A model generated the notes under the pieces. The model was not told the origin of the DNA and did no database searches. It saw only the letters and a list, made by a program, of their open reading frames with translations. Positions 34,531 to 45,119 of a stretch of 64,000 nt of DNA are shown one piece after another. Every line of letters starts with the position of its first letter. Position 1 is the stretch's first letter. The position numbers and the translations under genes are program-made. The stretch is from NCBI GenBank assembly GCA_031002005.1, contig JARYHS010008074.1:279001930-279065929 (forward strand), read 5' to 3'. Source of the stretch: Vandiemenella viatica (Eukaryota; Arthropoda; Insecta; Orthoptera; Morabidae).

Positions 34531-34856
34531 GCTGTATAGATCTGTCTGGTTATCTGTTCAGCCTGATAAGAAACAGGCGTCCCACTATCGAAAACTATTT
34601 TATCTGAAATGTTGCATTATTACTTCATTGCTGGGAGCAGTTGCATTGCTGTGAATGCAATACCTCTGCTGACAAACTCATTGCTCTCCATTTTTAAGTC
34701 GTTTTTTCACCTAAAGAGGATCAAGCTCTATTCCATTCTGTATTTTGGATGTTTTATAATGAGTTTTTTAATGTGACAAACAGTATATGTTTCAGAATAT
34801 GCAACATTCTTTTAAGGTAAAATTCTATCAGTCCTCTGCTATTCAAAACTTCATCC

Positions 34857-34859
<3 letters not shown>

Positions 34860-34887
<28 letters not shown>
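34860..34887. repeat. (AT)n microsatellite
   Basis: About 14 uninterrupted TA/AT dinucleotides. Confidence 0.95.
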
Positions 34888-35164
34888 GCTGCCTTTAATC
34901 TATTAGCCATAAGCCAGCTCCTTGCCCCCATGAGATTATCTGAATAGGATAATGGAATCAACTCTGAACCGAAATAACGTGTGATGTATATAGCCCTGTA
35001 TAGCGAAAACAGGGGACTACATTTCACAGTCGCTGTGGTTAATAAGGTTGCATGAAGTGGAGACTTCATAATATTATAACTAAGCCACTTTTTTGAGTTG
35101 ATTGTGATTTCATCCAAGGTATCTGTTTGCTATCTGAGTATCAGTTTGCAGTTCAAACTGATAC

Positions 35165-35560
35165 TTGAAATCTAAACATCTTGGAATAACATTTAATAAC
35201 AAACTCAGTTGGAAAGGTGGTAAGAACACGGTAATATACTACGGAAATGAAGTAATTGGATTAGAAAAAGTTGGTCATGACGTTACTTGATTAGTTTAAT
35301 ATGGGGCCCAAATTTAAGGATCTACAAAAAGGATTTGAAGGGGTTGTAAAGAAGAGTAGCTTTTGCGAAAATTACCGCTAAATGCAATCAGTAACTGATA
35401 TGAATAAGGCGCCGGATTGGGAGTCACTGAATGACAAGAGGAGGTTGACGAGAGTGCTGAAGTGTATAAGGCGTATTTTCTTGGTGAGATGTTTAAGGAT
35501 CTTTGTAGAACAATTAGTTTAATGGAAAAGATAAGCTGGCACTTGTTTTAAGGCGTAATG
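35165..35560 (+). pseudogene. Decayed LINE reverse-transcriptase C-terminal fragment
   Basis: Plus-strand frames contain SKHLGITFNNKLSWK (the RT motif E region, 'YLGI.FN.KL.W'). Further on are KDLQKGFEGVVKKSSF, then QSVTDMNKAPDWESLNDKRR, matching the QVQRRAARF...SVTDM...WESLEERR order of Jockey/CR1-type ORF2 proteins. An in-frame stop lies between them, and the central part is missing or heavily eroded. Same family as 45120-45850 (minus) and 3290-3745 (minus). Confidence 0.65.
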
Positions 35561-35984
35561 AACTAGGCCAGGGAGCCAGGAATTGAAATAAATTTTCAAG
35601 AAAAGCGCTGAACAGTTTACCAGGAACCTGTGAACAACTTTAAAATTAAACCCGTAAAATTATACAATAGGTGAGATGGTAAATAAACCAAAGAATTTAA
35701 ATAAAAAGAAATGGAAAAATAGATATCTAGAGAAATTGTCATTGAGCATAAGATCCATCCTAATTAAATTAAATGTAATAGAGAAAAGTTCGAATGGTGG
35801 CTTAATTTACAACCCATAAAGATTCACTTTAACCAATGCACTCAAATTCCAACGAGGAAAAATAGCCGATCCGGCTGCGTAGAGCGTTGTGGTCAAACTT
35901 AAGGCGGGGTCAACTCGTCACTCAAGCGCGGGAAACAGCTGGTTGTACCCGGATGAAGGGTGGAAACGTGGTGTCTGAAAACTC

Positions 35985-36150
35985 CAATTGGTTGTAGATT
36001 CAAGTCGCTCATGTTAAACACTTCCTCACATACTAACTTAGGAACGAAGCGTAGATGTCGTTCATACAAAGACGGTTCCAATCGGTTGAAAGTGACTCGC
36101 AGATGTTCCGTGTCCAGGTGAACAGGATTCAAGAGTCAGAACGCACACTT
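35985..36150. repeat. Dispersed repeat, copy 1
   Basis: Shares AATTGGTTGT and a block around GCAGATGTTCCGTGTCC...GGATTCAAG with 55985-56190, in the same order and orientation. Identity outside these blocks is low by eye. Minus-strand frames of both copies begin with a similar MNP..D.EH..V peptide. Nature unknown. Confidence 0.35.
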
Positions 36151-36444
36151 CCATGATGGTATAGCTAAAAGTTGACTGTGTATTTGGATGAAATCTTCGG
36201 CGTAATAGAAGCTCAATATCTGACAAGTGTTCGTCCACAATTATGTTTCAATGTTTCAAGCTCGCAAGATATTTATCTGACAGTATCGTCAAGGCCACTG
36301 AATATGATTTCATTTCCATCTGACGTTCCTTGTTTGTATATGTTATATCTACAACAAAATTCTTGATAAATTAGTCAGAGGTGAAACAAATGACAGTGCT
36401 GATTCGGTGAATTTTTCACGGGAGTGCAGCCAGATAGTGTCGTA

Positions 36445-36490
36445 AAATGACGACGTTTCGATAATCTGCTCGGTCGTCTTCATCACGTCT
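36445..36490 (-). ncRNA. Hammerhead-ribozyme-like motif 1
   Basis: On the minus strand: GTGATGA (core CUGAUGA with one change) and a ~19-base stem-loop region, then CGAAAC. A small hairpin GTCGT...ACGAC follows at the stem III position, and the next bases, ACACT, can pair with AGTGT upstream of the core. The order of parts agrees with a type I hammerhead, but the core is mutated and it is probably inactive. Confidence 0.35.
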
Positions 36491-36691
36491 AACACTCATA
36501 TGACAGTGCTGATTGATGATATCATTGATCTTATTTTTCTTCATGAAGTGTTGCCATCTGTCTGTGAAGCGTGTAACTATGTTCTTTGTGTATGATAAGT
36601 GTACTTTTTGTTTGTGAAAGGTATAGTTTTCTCAGGCGAAGATTGAGGACCGTTCCGCCATTCACCTTGATGGCTGCGCAAAATCGCCTAA

Positions 36692-36812
36692 ACATCGCTG
36701 TCAAGGGGAGCAGTACGCGGGGCCCTGGGTTCGTGCCCGGTCCCGTTGCACCCACTCCCCCAACCCAGCTTGCGGCGTCTAGCGCTCTGAGCCACACTGG
36801 CGGGTATGGATG
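36692..36812 (-). mobile_element. Candidate tRNA-derived SINE head, family D
   Basis: On the minus strand, CCAGTGTGGCTCAGAGCGC contains an A-box-like TGGCTCAGAGCG. It is followed ~45 bases later by GGGCACGAACCC, a B box with two changes. The tRNA-like spacing supports a SINE or tRNA pseudogene. It shares no body with family A. Confidence 0.4.
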
Positions 36813-37160
36813 ATATGATGGACGACCATTAAAATTATAAATTTTATAACAGTTAATTCTAATTAATTTATGTATCATATCTTTGTATGAGATATAATAG
36901 GTGATGATGTATGGAGTATCATAGAACTATAAACAAGCATGCCGAGGAATACATTGATCAGCTGTCTGTTAAGTAAGGACTAACCAGACATCTCCGACAG
37001 TAGAAACTGTTGCAGTGTGATTGAGGTACATGCAGCGCAATCACGCGGTGTTTCAGCTTCCGTTGTAACTTTTCAAAATGCGCATTCCGCTGACCGTTAG
37101 CGCTATAATTGAAACAGTATGATTAATCATTTGTCGTTATTTTGTGTTTGCCCATTTCAG

Positions 37161-37500
37161 TGAGTTGTTTGCTAGCGTCCAGTCATTGCAGGATGCGCTG
37201 CGTCGGGTTAGGTACGGAGCTAGAAGTTACGACCGCGGTGGAAGCAACAGCTGTGACGCGGACGGAGGAACACCACTTGCGGGGAAATTGCCGCCGGCGG
37301 ACTATTTTCGGGCAGCGCGGACCAAGATAAATCCCGCGCGCCTTCCTCTGCCGGCGAGCGCGCTGACACCCAGACTAATGAGACTCAGCAGTCGCTCCAC
37401 CTTGCCGGCTGTTTGTCTGCCAACTCCTCTAATTAAATTTTATTTTTCTGCCGCCGCCGTGACTCCAGTCCGCGCTGGACAGCCGCAGTAACCGTGTCCA
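37161..37500 (+). CDS. Possible GC-rich exon of unknown product
   Basis: A strong splice-acceptor-like string (TTTGTGTTTGCCCATTTCAG) ends at 37160. Behind it the frame SELFASVQSLQDALRRVRYG and so on stays open to 37491. The region is much richer in CpG than its flanks. The first ~20 residues look like an amphipathic helix; the rest is Ala/Arg/Pro-rich and less protein-like. I do not recognise a family. It could equally be a CpG-rich non-coding element or 5' UTR. Confidence 0.2.
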
Positions 37501-37904
37501 CAGTCCTGCAGGCATCTTGTGTCAGAGCTAATTTGTTTTTCTGTACACACTGCGCAGAGAAAACGGAGCTGTATTAAATACTTCTGCCAGCCCTGCAGTC
37601 TAGAAACTAACAGATGGAAGGATCCCAGCAAGGATGTTTTTAATTAAATCTTGCGTTACCAATACTATGTAAGAATTGTATAGCGTGGTATGATTGCTTA
37701 GTTATTAATTTGTTTCATGAGCGCTGAAGAGGTGCCTGGTTCGGTACCTGCTTTGAAGATGTATTTTAACGAGTTTTTTTTTTAACCTCTGAGGAAACCA
37801 TTTTTTTTTTCACGTTGAGCTCAATAGGTACGCTACTATTATTTTTACACTATTAGACTACAAAGTGTATGGAGCGTTATACATATTCTAACGTGTAAAC
37901 CTTT

Positions 37905-38220
37905 ATTAAAGGCTATTAATAAATTTGATATATTAAAAGGAAAAAATGGAAACTTGAATATTTGCACACCCAGCAAGTTGGACTTAAATGTCCAAGTGGG
38001 TAAAGTTGTAATAGTTGGGCAGGATGATTCTCCCCCTTTGAACTGGCCCATAGGGGTGATTATTAAAACTTATCCTGGTTCAGACAATGTCACTCGGGTG
38101 GCGATGGTGAGGACACGATTCGGCACTTTCAAGCGTCCAGTGGTTAAACTTTATCCCATACCATCACAATAATTGTATTTAATTCCTTTTAATATATCAA
38201 ATTTATTAATAGCATTTAAT
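37905..38220. repeat. 38-bp inverted repeat enclosing a BEL/Pao fragment
   Basis: The left arm 37905-37942 and right arm 38183-38220 are reverse complements over 38 bases with one mismatch (shared core CTATTAATAAATTTGATATA). The 240-bp loop is almost exactly the BEL/Pao pol C-terminal coding fragment. Confidence 0.9.
37954..38172 (+). pseudogene. BEL/Pao pol C-terminal fragment (DUF5641-like)
   Basis: The frame reads NVQVGKVVIVGQDDSPPLNW, then PIGVIIKTYPGSDNVTRVAM and GTFKRPVVKLYPIP. This matches the small domain at the very end of BEL/Pao Pol polyproteins (pattern VG.LVL...D..PP..WP.G.I...PG.D...RV..VRT..G...RP..KL.PLP). The frame is intact for the whole domain and remains open upstream without an ATG. 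No integrase core, RT or protease precedes it; upstream sequence within the frame is not recognisable. The fragment sits between the arms of a 38-bp inverted repeat. Confidence 0.8.
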
Positions 38221-38367
38221 TTAATCCTGCGTCAATCATACTCTCAACCCCCTGTCCTCATCATTGCTTTAAATCAGCAAGTTAGTTTAATTTCATGTCA
38301 CAACTTAGAATATCCCATGATGTGGGGACAAGTTTTTTTTTGTTTTTTTTTTGAAAGTCCTAAGAAC

Positions 38368-38722
38368 TTTCAAGAGGGGGGGAGGATGGTTGAGCGATTT
38401 TTTAATTCTCTTCCCTCGGCCGCGGGCATCGGGGTTCGCGGTGGATCACGGGCAGTTGGCGTGATTCAGAATTCCACCGGCCTGAGCGGTAGTGGCGGGC
38501 CCTGTCTCACGAGGAAGTTATATGTGTATCTTTTTCCTTATAAGTTATTATTCGTTGTTACGTCCTCGGGACAGCGACGGGCTGGTCGGCGTGCGCGGAC
38601 ACTGAACCAAATTACGCTTCTCATTTAACTGTCGGCGAGTTATGCCAAAGGTTTGAGAGAATCATAGTTTCTTATTCAACTGTCGGCGAGTTATGCCAAA
38701 GTTTTGAGAGGATTATAGTGAG
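38368..38722 (+). mobile_element. Possible BEL/Pao 3' LTR remnant with 51-bp tandem repeat
   Basis: After the pol fragment comes a purine-rich AAGAGGGGGGGAGG-like tract (38368-38384) resembling a polypurine tract. It is followed by TGGTTGAGCG and a GC-rich stretch, as expected for the start of an LTR. At 38621-38722 a 51-bp unit occurs twice (shared ACTGTCGGCGAGTTATGCCA). The 5' LTR is not in the window, so the LTR boundaries cannot be confirmed. Confidence 0.35.
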
Positions 38723-38810
38723 AAAATACATTACGTCTGACGAGTATTTTACAGCTCACCACAGTGCATTCAAGTTACATCTTGCTGAAGATAACAGCCG
38801 GTGTCACATT

Positions 38811-38995
38811 AATATTAATATATAATATTAATATTAATATTTATACTATATCGATATTTATATTAATATTAATATTTATATTAATATTAATATTATATTA
38901 ATATTATATTATATTAATATTATCTAATATTAATATTATATTATATGAATATTATATTATAATAATACTATTATTTTATTATAATTATTATTATT
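38811..38995. repeat. TAATAT-type microsatellite
   Basis: Long interrupted array of ATTAAT/TAATAT units, nearly pure A+T. Confidence 0.9.
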
Positions 38996-38999
38996 ATTG

Positions 39000-39820
39000 T
39001 ATATCATCACAGTAGGTTATTATAGTGGTTAATTGAAGGTGGTATTTCAACTGCTACTTTACAATAAAGAAAAGAAGTAATATTACACATTGGCCACCAA
39101 AATTAAACAATCAATTATTGCCACGTCTTTAAATTAGTGTTTTTCATTATCCACAAAAGAAGAGATCCAGATGACTGATCAAGGTGACCAAGAGTTATGG
39201 AATCAGCTGTCCAGATCAACTGGAAGTCCCCATTCAAGTGTGCAGACCCTTATCACGTAACACTCACATACATCGTTTACAGGAGGGGGTTTGTTTTCTA
39301 ATACGTATTCTGGCACCTACAAGCATAATTCTCCTATCAAACTGGGTCGTCGAAGTCAGGAAGCTGCTAAGTATTTGCAGACGATATTGGCCGTTGTTTA
39401 CTAATAATTGTCTACAAGTTAGTAGAAATAAATGTAGTGTCATGATTCTCTTTTTTTATTCGCTTGGCTACTTGGCAACCTTAAAATGACCTTGCAAATA
39501 AAGCAAGAACAATACACTAACCGAACTAACTCAAAGAAGTGTTGTTCAACCCAGAGAGGGATAATTCATTGGGAGACTCCAACACTGAAAATGCAATCGT
39601 TTGGATTAATTGTTAGCAGCCGCAGCGGATATAATACTGTCGATTTTTGTTCCATAGAAGTATGTATGCTATTATCAAAGATACTGCATCATCTCTTAAA
39701 GTTATGGTGCAAACCAGTTTCTTGCTTCTTTTAACTTTAATTTAGCTGTTGCTTCTCCAGTAAACCTTCTTATAAGAAAGAGGTAATTGGCTTTAAGCTC
39801 GTTTTTTTTTTAAATATTTT
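39000..39820. other. Non-coding stretch
   Basis: No feature that I can support. Frames at 39184-39489 and 39486-39734 are adjacent but contain no recognisable motif. Confidence 0.4.
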
Positions 39821-39825
39821 ATTAT

Positions 39826-39912
39826 GGCTTTACGCCTCTTTGACGTCGAGGTCATTAGAGGCCAGAAAGGATGGTGGACAAGGAACGGGAAGGAATTCGG
39901 CCACGGCCTTGT
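39826..39912 (-). mobile_element. SINE family A fragment (tail half)
   Basis: Minus-strand copy of the 3' half of the family: the GGCCGAATTCCTTCCCGTTC block and the tail GACCTCGACGTC...GAGGCGTAAAGCC. It lacks the tRNA-like head (5'-truncated). Sequence from 39913 to 40240 is GC-richer and unrelated. Confidence 0.75.
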
Positions 39913-40629
39913 AATAAGTCGCGTTTCCAAGGCGACGCAGTGTGCACAGATAAAGGGAGGGCTATTTTTCGGCGAGCGGAAGCCGCGAGCCCGTTCGTTA
40001 AACCACCCGCTGCGCTGTTGACAATAACAGCAGGGACAGCCAACATACAGAGAATAGTGACCCGCCACTCGGATATTCTTGTATGCTGTTGCATGCAATG
40101 CTGCTCGGAGGTGGAGTGGAGACGAGACACTTCTGGACTGTATGTCGAGAAGAGGGACTGCGAGACCACCGCCATCCTCTGTGGGCCTGAGGTTCATTTC
40201 CCGTCCCCGGCAGTGAACAGTGCGCGGACACGGTAATGTGCCTATAAAAGTGAGACTTATTGCAACATATCAAGAGCCCGGAAAATACCCCTGAGAAGCT
40301 ACCCTGATTAGCTGGATACTTGTTTGAAATATTCAACTGAGCTAACCATCCGTAAAACATCACATGCCAGATTTGTGTCTTTAGTTAGATCAATAACGTC
40401 ATGTCTTTTGTGAACCCATTTTCTTTATGGTCTTGTAGCCCCTGAGACGTGTCATGTGCGAGGCTTAATAATGACATGTTGATTAAGAAAAGTTTCAATT
40501 GCTGACGCTATACAGCGCGTCTAACAAGTTTCAAAGTAGAGAGTCCCCACCAAAAGAAGTATATTTTATATGGCGCGCCAACCTGCGGCCCGATTGTTTT
40601 GATATGTTACAAACAAGTCGTAGTAGTGA

Positions 40630-40940
40630 GTAGAACTCTCTGTGAGTAGGAGGGGAAGGGGGAAGCAAGCCAGAAACCGGGAAAACCCGTGACGTCACGA
40701 AGTGGTGGGGGGGACCTCCCTCCCCTCCCCTCCGGCGGGCTTTTGAATCAGCCAATCAGCGTTCAGGTGGTGGGGGGTGACCTCCCTTGGCGGGCGTTCA
40801 AACCTCAATTTAGTTCCTTGACCTGCCGCACAGATGGCGGTAGCTGTCGGGCTTGCGCTGCACCGTTAGTTCGCCGATCCGCTGGTAGATGGCAGCCCCC
40901 GTTAGTTCTTTGGCTCACTGGTAGGTGGCGTGGCATGCTT
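40630..40940. promoter_or_regulatory. CpG-rich promoter-like block with tandem duplications
   Basis: Contains a perfect CRE palindrome TGACGTCA (40690-40697), a CCAAT box in AGCCAATCAGCG (40752-40756), GC-box-like G-runs and a YY1-like AGATGGCGG (40832-40840). Two tandem duplications are visible: GTGGTGGGG... with a 65-bp period (40702 and 40767), and an AGATGGC/AGGTGGC...CGTTAGTTC unit repeated downstream. No transcript or exon can be identified next to it; direction unknown. A GC-rich transposon remnant is an alternative. Confidence 0.3.
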
Positions 40941-41204
40941 CATATGCGTGAAATATTTCAGAATCCCCGTTTTCGGGCCTGCGTGAACACGCTCTGTTTG
41001 CTTATCCATTAAGCATTGCGAAATGTGTGCCGTGCTGGCTGGGGTTCCGTTAAGCAAGCACTTGTTTGCGCTCCGAAACATCTTGGCTACTATCGACACA
41101 CAGTAAAATATTTACTTCTGTTCTGTGTCGTGAAAAATACTTAATCGTAAATCATTGCGATTTTTTTACTAAAAATAAAAAAGTCCACATCAACGGATAT
41201 TACG

Positions 41205-41283
41205 TGAACAGACATCGGTAGCGTTGGGGCTAGAGTGCCGAAGGTCGCCGGTTCGAGTCCGGCCGCGGTGTTTTTATTGAAAA
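41205..41283 (+). mobile_element. Candidate tRNA-derived SINE head, family C
   Basis: TAGCGTTGGGGCTAGAGTGCC is followed by a perfect B box in CCGGTTCGAGTCCGG. The Pol III-type tRNA-like 3' half is clear, the A box less so. The spurious minus-strand peptide here (GLEPATFG) comes from this repeat. Confidence 0.45.
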
Positions 41284-41492
41284 AGCCGTTCCAACTCGTC
41301 AATTTCAAAACGAAAATCAAAATTTTAGTTTCCACACCTAGAGAGTATGCGCCAGCCTGCCTAATTGAATAAAAATAAGTCGAAAAGCATAAATGTTTCC
41401 TTTTAACGTTCGATATGGAAAAAAAACCGTCATAAACTCCAGATATAAAACCGAGGAAGAATTCTATGTGTACCTGTTTTCATGAAATTATT

Positions 41493-41672
41493 TAGCGTTC
41501 TTGCCTCGCATTCGGGAGGACGGAGGTTCGAATCCCCATCCAGGCATCCATGGTTTCCAAAATCACTCCAAGTGAATGCCGGGGATGCTACCTTCAAAAG
41601 GCCATGACCGAATTCATTCCCATTCCTTTCCCGTCTCTAAAGACCACGTTGTTAGAGAGACGTTAAAAAAAA
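41493..41672 (+). mobile_element. SINE family A (copy 5)
   Basis: Plus-strand copy with truncated head (starts at TAGCGTTCTTGCC), perfect B box GGTTCGAATCCCC, family body and tail GAGAGACGTTAAAAAAAA. The TSD element GTACCTGTTTT occurs before (41470-41480) and right after (41673-41683). In front of the element this string is followed by ATGAAATTATT, so the original target duplication was probably ~23 bp. Confidence 0.88.
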
Positions 41673-41683
41673 GTACCTGTTTT

Positions 41684-41888
41684 AGCGTTCTGGCCTTGTA
41701 TTCGAGAGGACGGCGTTTCCGGGCATCCAGATTTGGGTTTTCCATGGTTTCCCCCAAATCACTCCAGGTGAATGCCGGGATGCTTCCTTCAAAAGGACAT
41801 GGCCGAATTCCTTCCCATTCCTTGCTCCCCATCCTTTCCCCGTCTCAAAAGGCCACGTTGTTAGAGAGACGTTAAAAAGTTTAAAAAA
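41684..41888 (+). mobile_element. SINE family A (copy 6), inserted into the target duplication of copy 5
   Basis: Plus-strand copy with the body in good shape, but the B box is deleted (GACGGCG joins directly to TTTCCGGGCATCC). It ends GAGAGACGTTAAAAAG and is followed by ATGAAATTATT (41889-41899), the second half of the duplication that precedes copy 5. Without a B box it should not be transcribed by Pol III, so the deletion probably happened after insertion. Confidence 0.85.
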
Positions 41889-42188
41889 TGAAATTATTGT
41901 GATAAAGTATAGCAATACCACACATACGTTATTCCTTTCAAAATTCGTAGCCTCAAAAACCCATCAATGGTGAAATCCTTTCATTGAAACCGAGAGACAT
42001 TCACCGACGAAGGTAGGGAAAACCATAAAAAAATTCCGTTCATCGAAGCAGGCAGACATTAAAAATTAATACACCGACGAAGAGACGGGAAACAAACTCA
42101 ATTAGTCACATCATGTTGGATTCGTTATGAACAATACAATATAGCTCACGAGTGTCACCTACATTCCGTGTATTTTAAAGGAAGTATT

Positions 42189-43188
42189 NNNNNNNNNNNN
42201 NNNNNNNNNNNNNNNNNNNNNNNNNNNNNNNNNNNNNNNNNNNNNNNNNNNNNNNNNNNNNNNNNNNNNNNNNNNNNNNNNNNNNNNNNNNNNNNNNNNN
42301 NNNNNNNNNNNNNNNNNNNNNNNNNNNNNNNNNNNNNNNNNNNNNNNNNNNNNNNNNNNNNNNNNNNNNNNNNNNNNNNNNNNNNNNNNNNNNNNNNNNN
42401 NNNNNNNNNNNNNNNNNNNNNNNNNNNNNNNNNNNNNNNNNNNNNNNNNNNNNNNNNNNNNNNNNNNNNNNNNNNNNNNNNNNNNNNNNNNNNNNNNNNN
42501 NNNNNNNNNNNNNNNNNNNNNNNNNNNNNNNNNNNNNNNNNNNNNNNNNNNNNNNNNNNNNNNNNNNNNNNNNNNNNNNNNNNNNNNNNNNNNNNNNNNN
42601 NNNNNNNNNNNNNNNNNNNNNNNNNNNNNNNNNNNNNNNNNNNNNNNNNNNNNNNNNNNNNNNNNNNNNNNNNNNNNNNNNNNNNNNNNNNNNNNNNNNN
42701 NNNNNNNNNNNNNNNNNNNNNNNNNNNNNNNNNNNNNNNNNNNNNNNNNNNNNNNNNNNNNNNNNNNNNNNNNNNNNNNNNNNNNNNNNNNNNNNNNNNN
42801 NNNNNNNNNNNNNNNNNNNNNNNNNNNNNNNNNNNNNNNNNNNNNNNNNNNNNNNNNNNNNNNNNNNNNNNNNNNNNNNNNNNNNNNNNNNNNNNNNNNN
42901 NNNNNNNNNNNNNNNNNNNNNNNNNNNNNNNNNNNNNNNNNNNNNNNNNNNNNNNNNNNNNNNNNNNNNNNNNNNNNNNNNNNNNNNNNNNNNNNNNNNN
43001 NNNNNNNNNNNNNNNNNNNNNNNNNNNNNNNNNNNNNNNNNNNNNNNNNNNNNNNNNNNNNNNNNNNNNNNNNNNNNNNNNNNNNNNNNNNNNNNNNNNN
43101 NNNNNNNNNNNNNNNNNNNNNNNNNNNNNNNNNNNNNNNNNNNNNNNNNNNNNNNNNNNNNNNNNNNNNNNNNNNNNNNNNNNNNNNN
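42189..43188. other. Assembly gap (1000 N)
   Basis: A run of exactly 1000 N. Open frames that span it are artefacts. Confidence 0.99.
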
Positions 43189-43226
43189 ATGAGTGGGCCA
43201 CAGCGAAGCGTGGTCGGCTTAGCTAG
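43189..43226 (+). mobile_element. Helitron-like 3' terminus at gap edge
   Basis: Immediately after the gap, GCCACAGCGAAGCGTGGTCGG forms a CCAC...GTGG hairpin and is followed by CTTAGCTAG. This is the hairpin-plus-CTAG layout of Helitron 3' ends and resembles the terminus at 11590-11623. The body would lie in the gap. Confidence 0.5.
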
Positions 43227-43229
43227 TAC

Positions 43230-45110
43230 TGGAATAAAAATCTCATAATAAATTTTTAACATTTCGCTGTGTCACCAAAACGTTATTTCGTTCAGAGACA
43301 AATATGTGTTGATGCGTTTACATATTTTAAGTACACATCAACAAATTTCTCTACGCAATGTGGGACATATTTTTCGCATCTGAATCTCAGATGATCTAAG
43401 TGAAAGATATTCTGTATGAAATTGACAATGAAAACAGAGTGTTAAAGACCATTAATCAATAATATGGAATTTAATGTAAAATTTGCGAATTACAAAGTAC
43501 TGCGAGACTTACACATTTCAAGGACTATGCCTGAGTGTGAGGAAGGGGATAGCCTTGGAAGACAGCAGTAATTCAGGTAGGGGAATGTTCCTTTAAAACT
43601 CATAGCTAGCCCACTAAACAGATGGAAAAATATGTCGGACAGCGGAATGTTAATGCTGAAATGGTTGTCATCAGATAATTTACTAACAGTTTTGGCGGAA
43701 GATGCTAACTCCCAAGAGACGAAGATTTGTTGAATGAGCCCTTGGGACTTTGGCGTAGTTTTTACAGGGGGCAGAGTTGTGTCTGTTGGGCAGTGAGAGA
43801 ATGGAAGGCCCCAGCAAATCTCTTCACAATATTATGTATGGTTAGAAACTAATCTTTTAAAATATCCTGTATGTGCGTGGAAGAGAGTGTTTATGGTGAC
43901 TGCGACGTGAACATTTTGAACTTGAAGTATTGGTTTCTGACAAGACAACTTGGTTTTCGGCTACGACAAGGAATGTTTTTACAGTCGAATTCTCAACAGG
44001 ACTTCCAGTTAATCTTACATCTACTTTGATTATCGTCGCGGGCTGTTTGTCATCTTAAGCAGCAGTTTGGACTTGTCATCCGCGTAGCGAACGGCTATGA
44101 AAAATATCAATTGAGATTAATAGCACACTTCATTGTGTTTTATAACAAGTTTGATTCATTAGTTCGCTTGCCGGTTTGAAAGTGTTCGGTTAGGATGTTC
44201 TAAAACAACCATAAGACGCTATTTTGGCATACATTCCGTGTCGTTCAGCGAAGTTGCAAAGCACCACAATCTTGATAAGTCGGTCGATTATCTGGCTTAA
44301 AATGGGGGAAACTGTCACAGTTTACTTGAATGATTCGCCTCATGATCACCGCGTAATGAATGGAAATTATGCATCATGAACTTGCAGCCCCCTGGTTACG
44401 GAATAACTTCAGCCTCGCCATCTCGACATCACAGAAATAATAGGGCCTGCATACTACCTGCAATGATCATAAGTCATTTTAGCCTTCCAATTTTGTATGC
44501 CGCCACAATCACACGGTAACTAAACTGGAACTCTCGCCACGGTTCAAACAAACTCAACTAAACAGTAACGGCCTGTCGTGATTCACTTCGAAAACTTCGT
44601 GCTTTAGAATGAGCTAAATTATTTGTAAATTTATCAGTTGCCTTTTGGTTACGTTTTATTTTGATTTCATTAATATTTTATGGATGATGTAAATAAAATT
44701 GCAAATAATTTATTAATTGATTAGTTTTAATTGCGATGGAGCTAACGTTTCCGGTGGCAATTCCCCTATTCATCTAATTACACTTTTTATTTTTTATTTA
44801 TTCGTTGAGACCAACTAGGACCACGTTAAGGCTTTGTGCATTTGGCAGCGAGTTTCTTCTTCTTTTGGGCCCAGAACTCCTTCATTCGTTTTGAATGCGC
44901 CTGTTTGCGCTCCTCTGTCCAGAGTGTACCGCGTCTTCTGGTGGAGTGTTCGTCTCGGCTTGTCCCCACTTGTCATTAACTTCTTCCGAAATATATCTCT
45001 GTTGAAAGCAACTTCTGGTTCTAGTACCATAAAAAGAAGATCTTATTTAATATTTTCTCCTCCATCCGTTTGAGGTGGCCATTGAATTACCCGCTTTTAT
45101 AGTATTTTTT
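43230..45110. other. Mostly unassigned stretch before the LINE fragment
   Basis: No host gene recognised. The segment 44815-45073 is open in both strands and may be the 3' untranslated part of the LINE fragment that follows, but this is not certain. Confidence 0.35.
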
Positions 45111-45119
45111 CTTTTCTTT

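Noticed and set aside
41141..41335. Peptide containing GLEPATFG
   Set aside because: It arises from the B-box region of a tRNA-like repeat, not from a gene.
42155..43262. Open frames of about 350 codons on both strands
   Set aside because: They consist of the 1000-N assembly gap read as open sequence.
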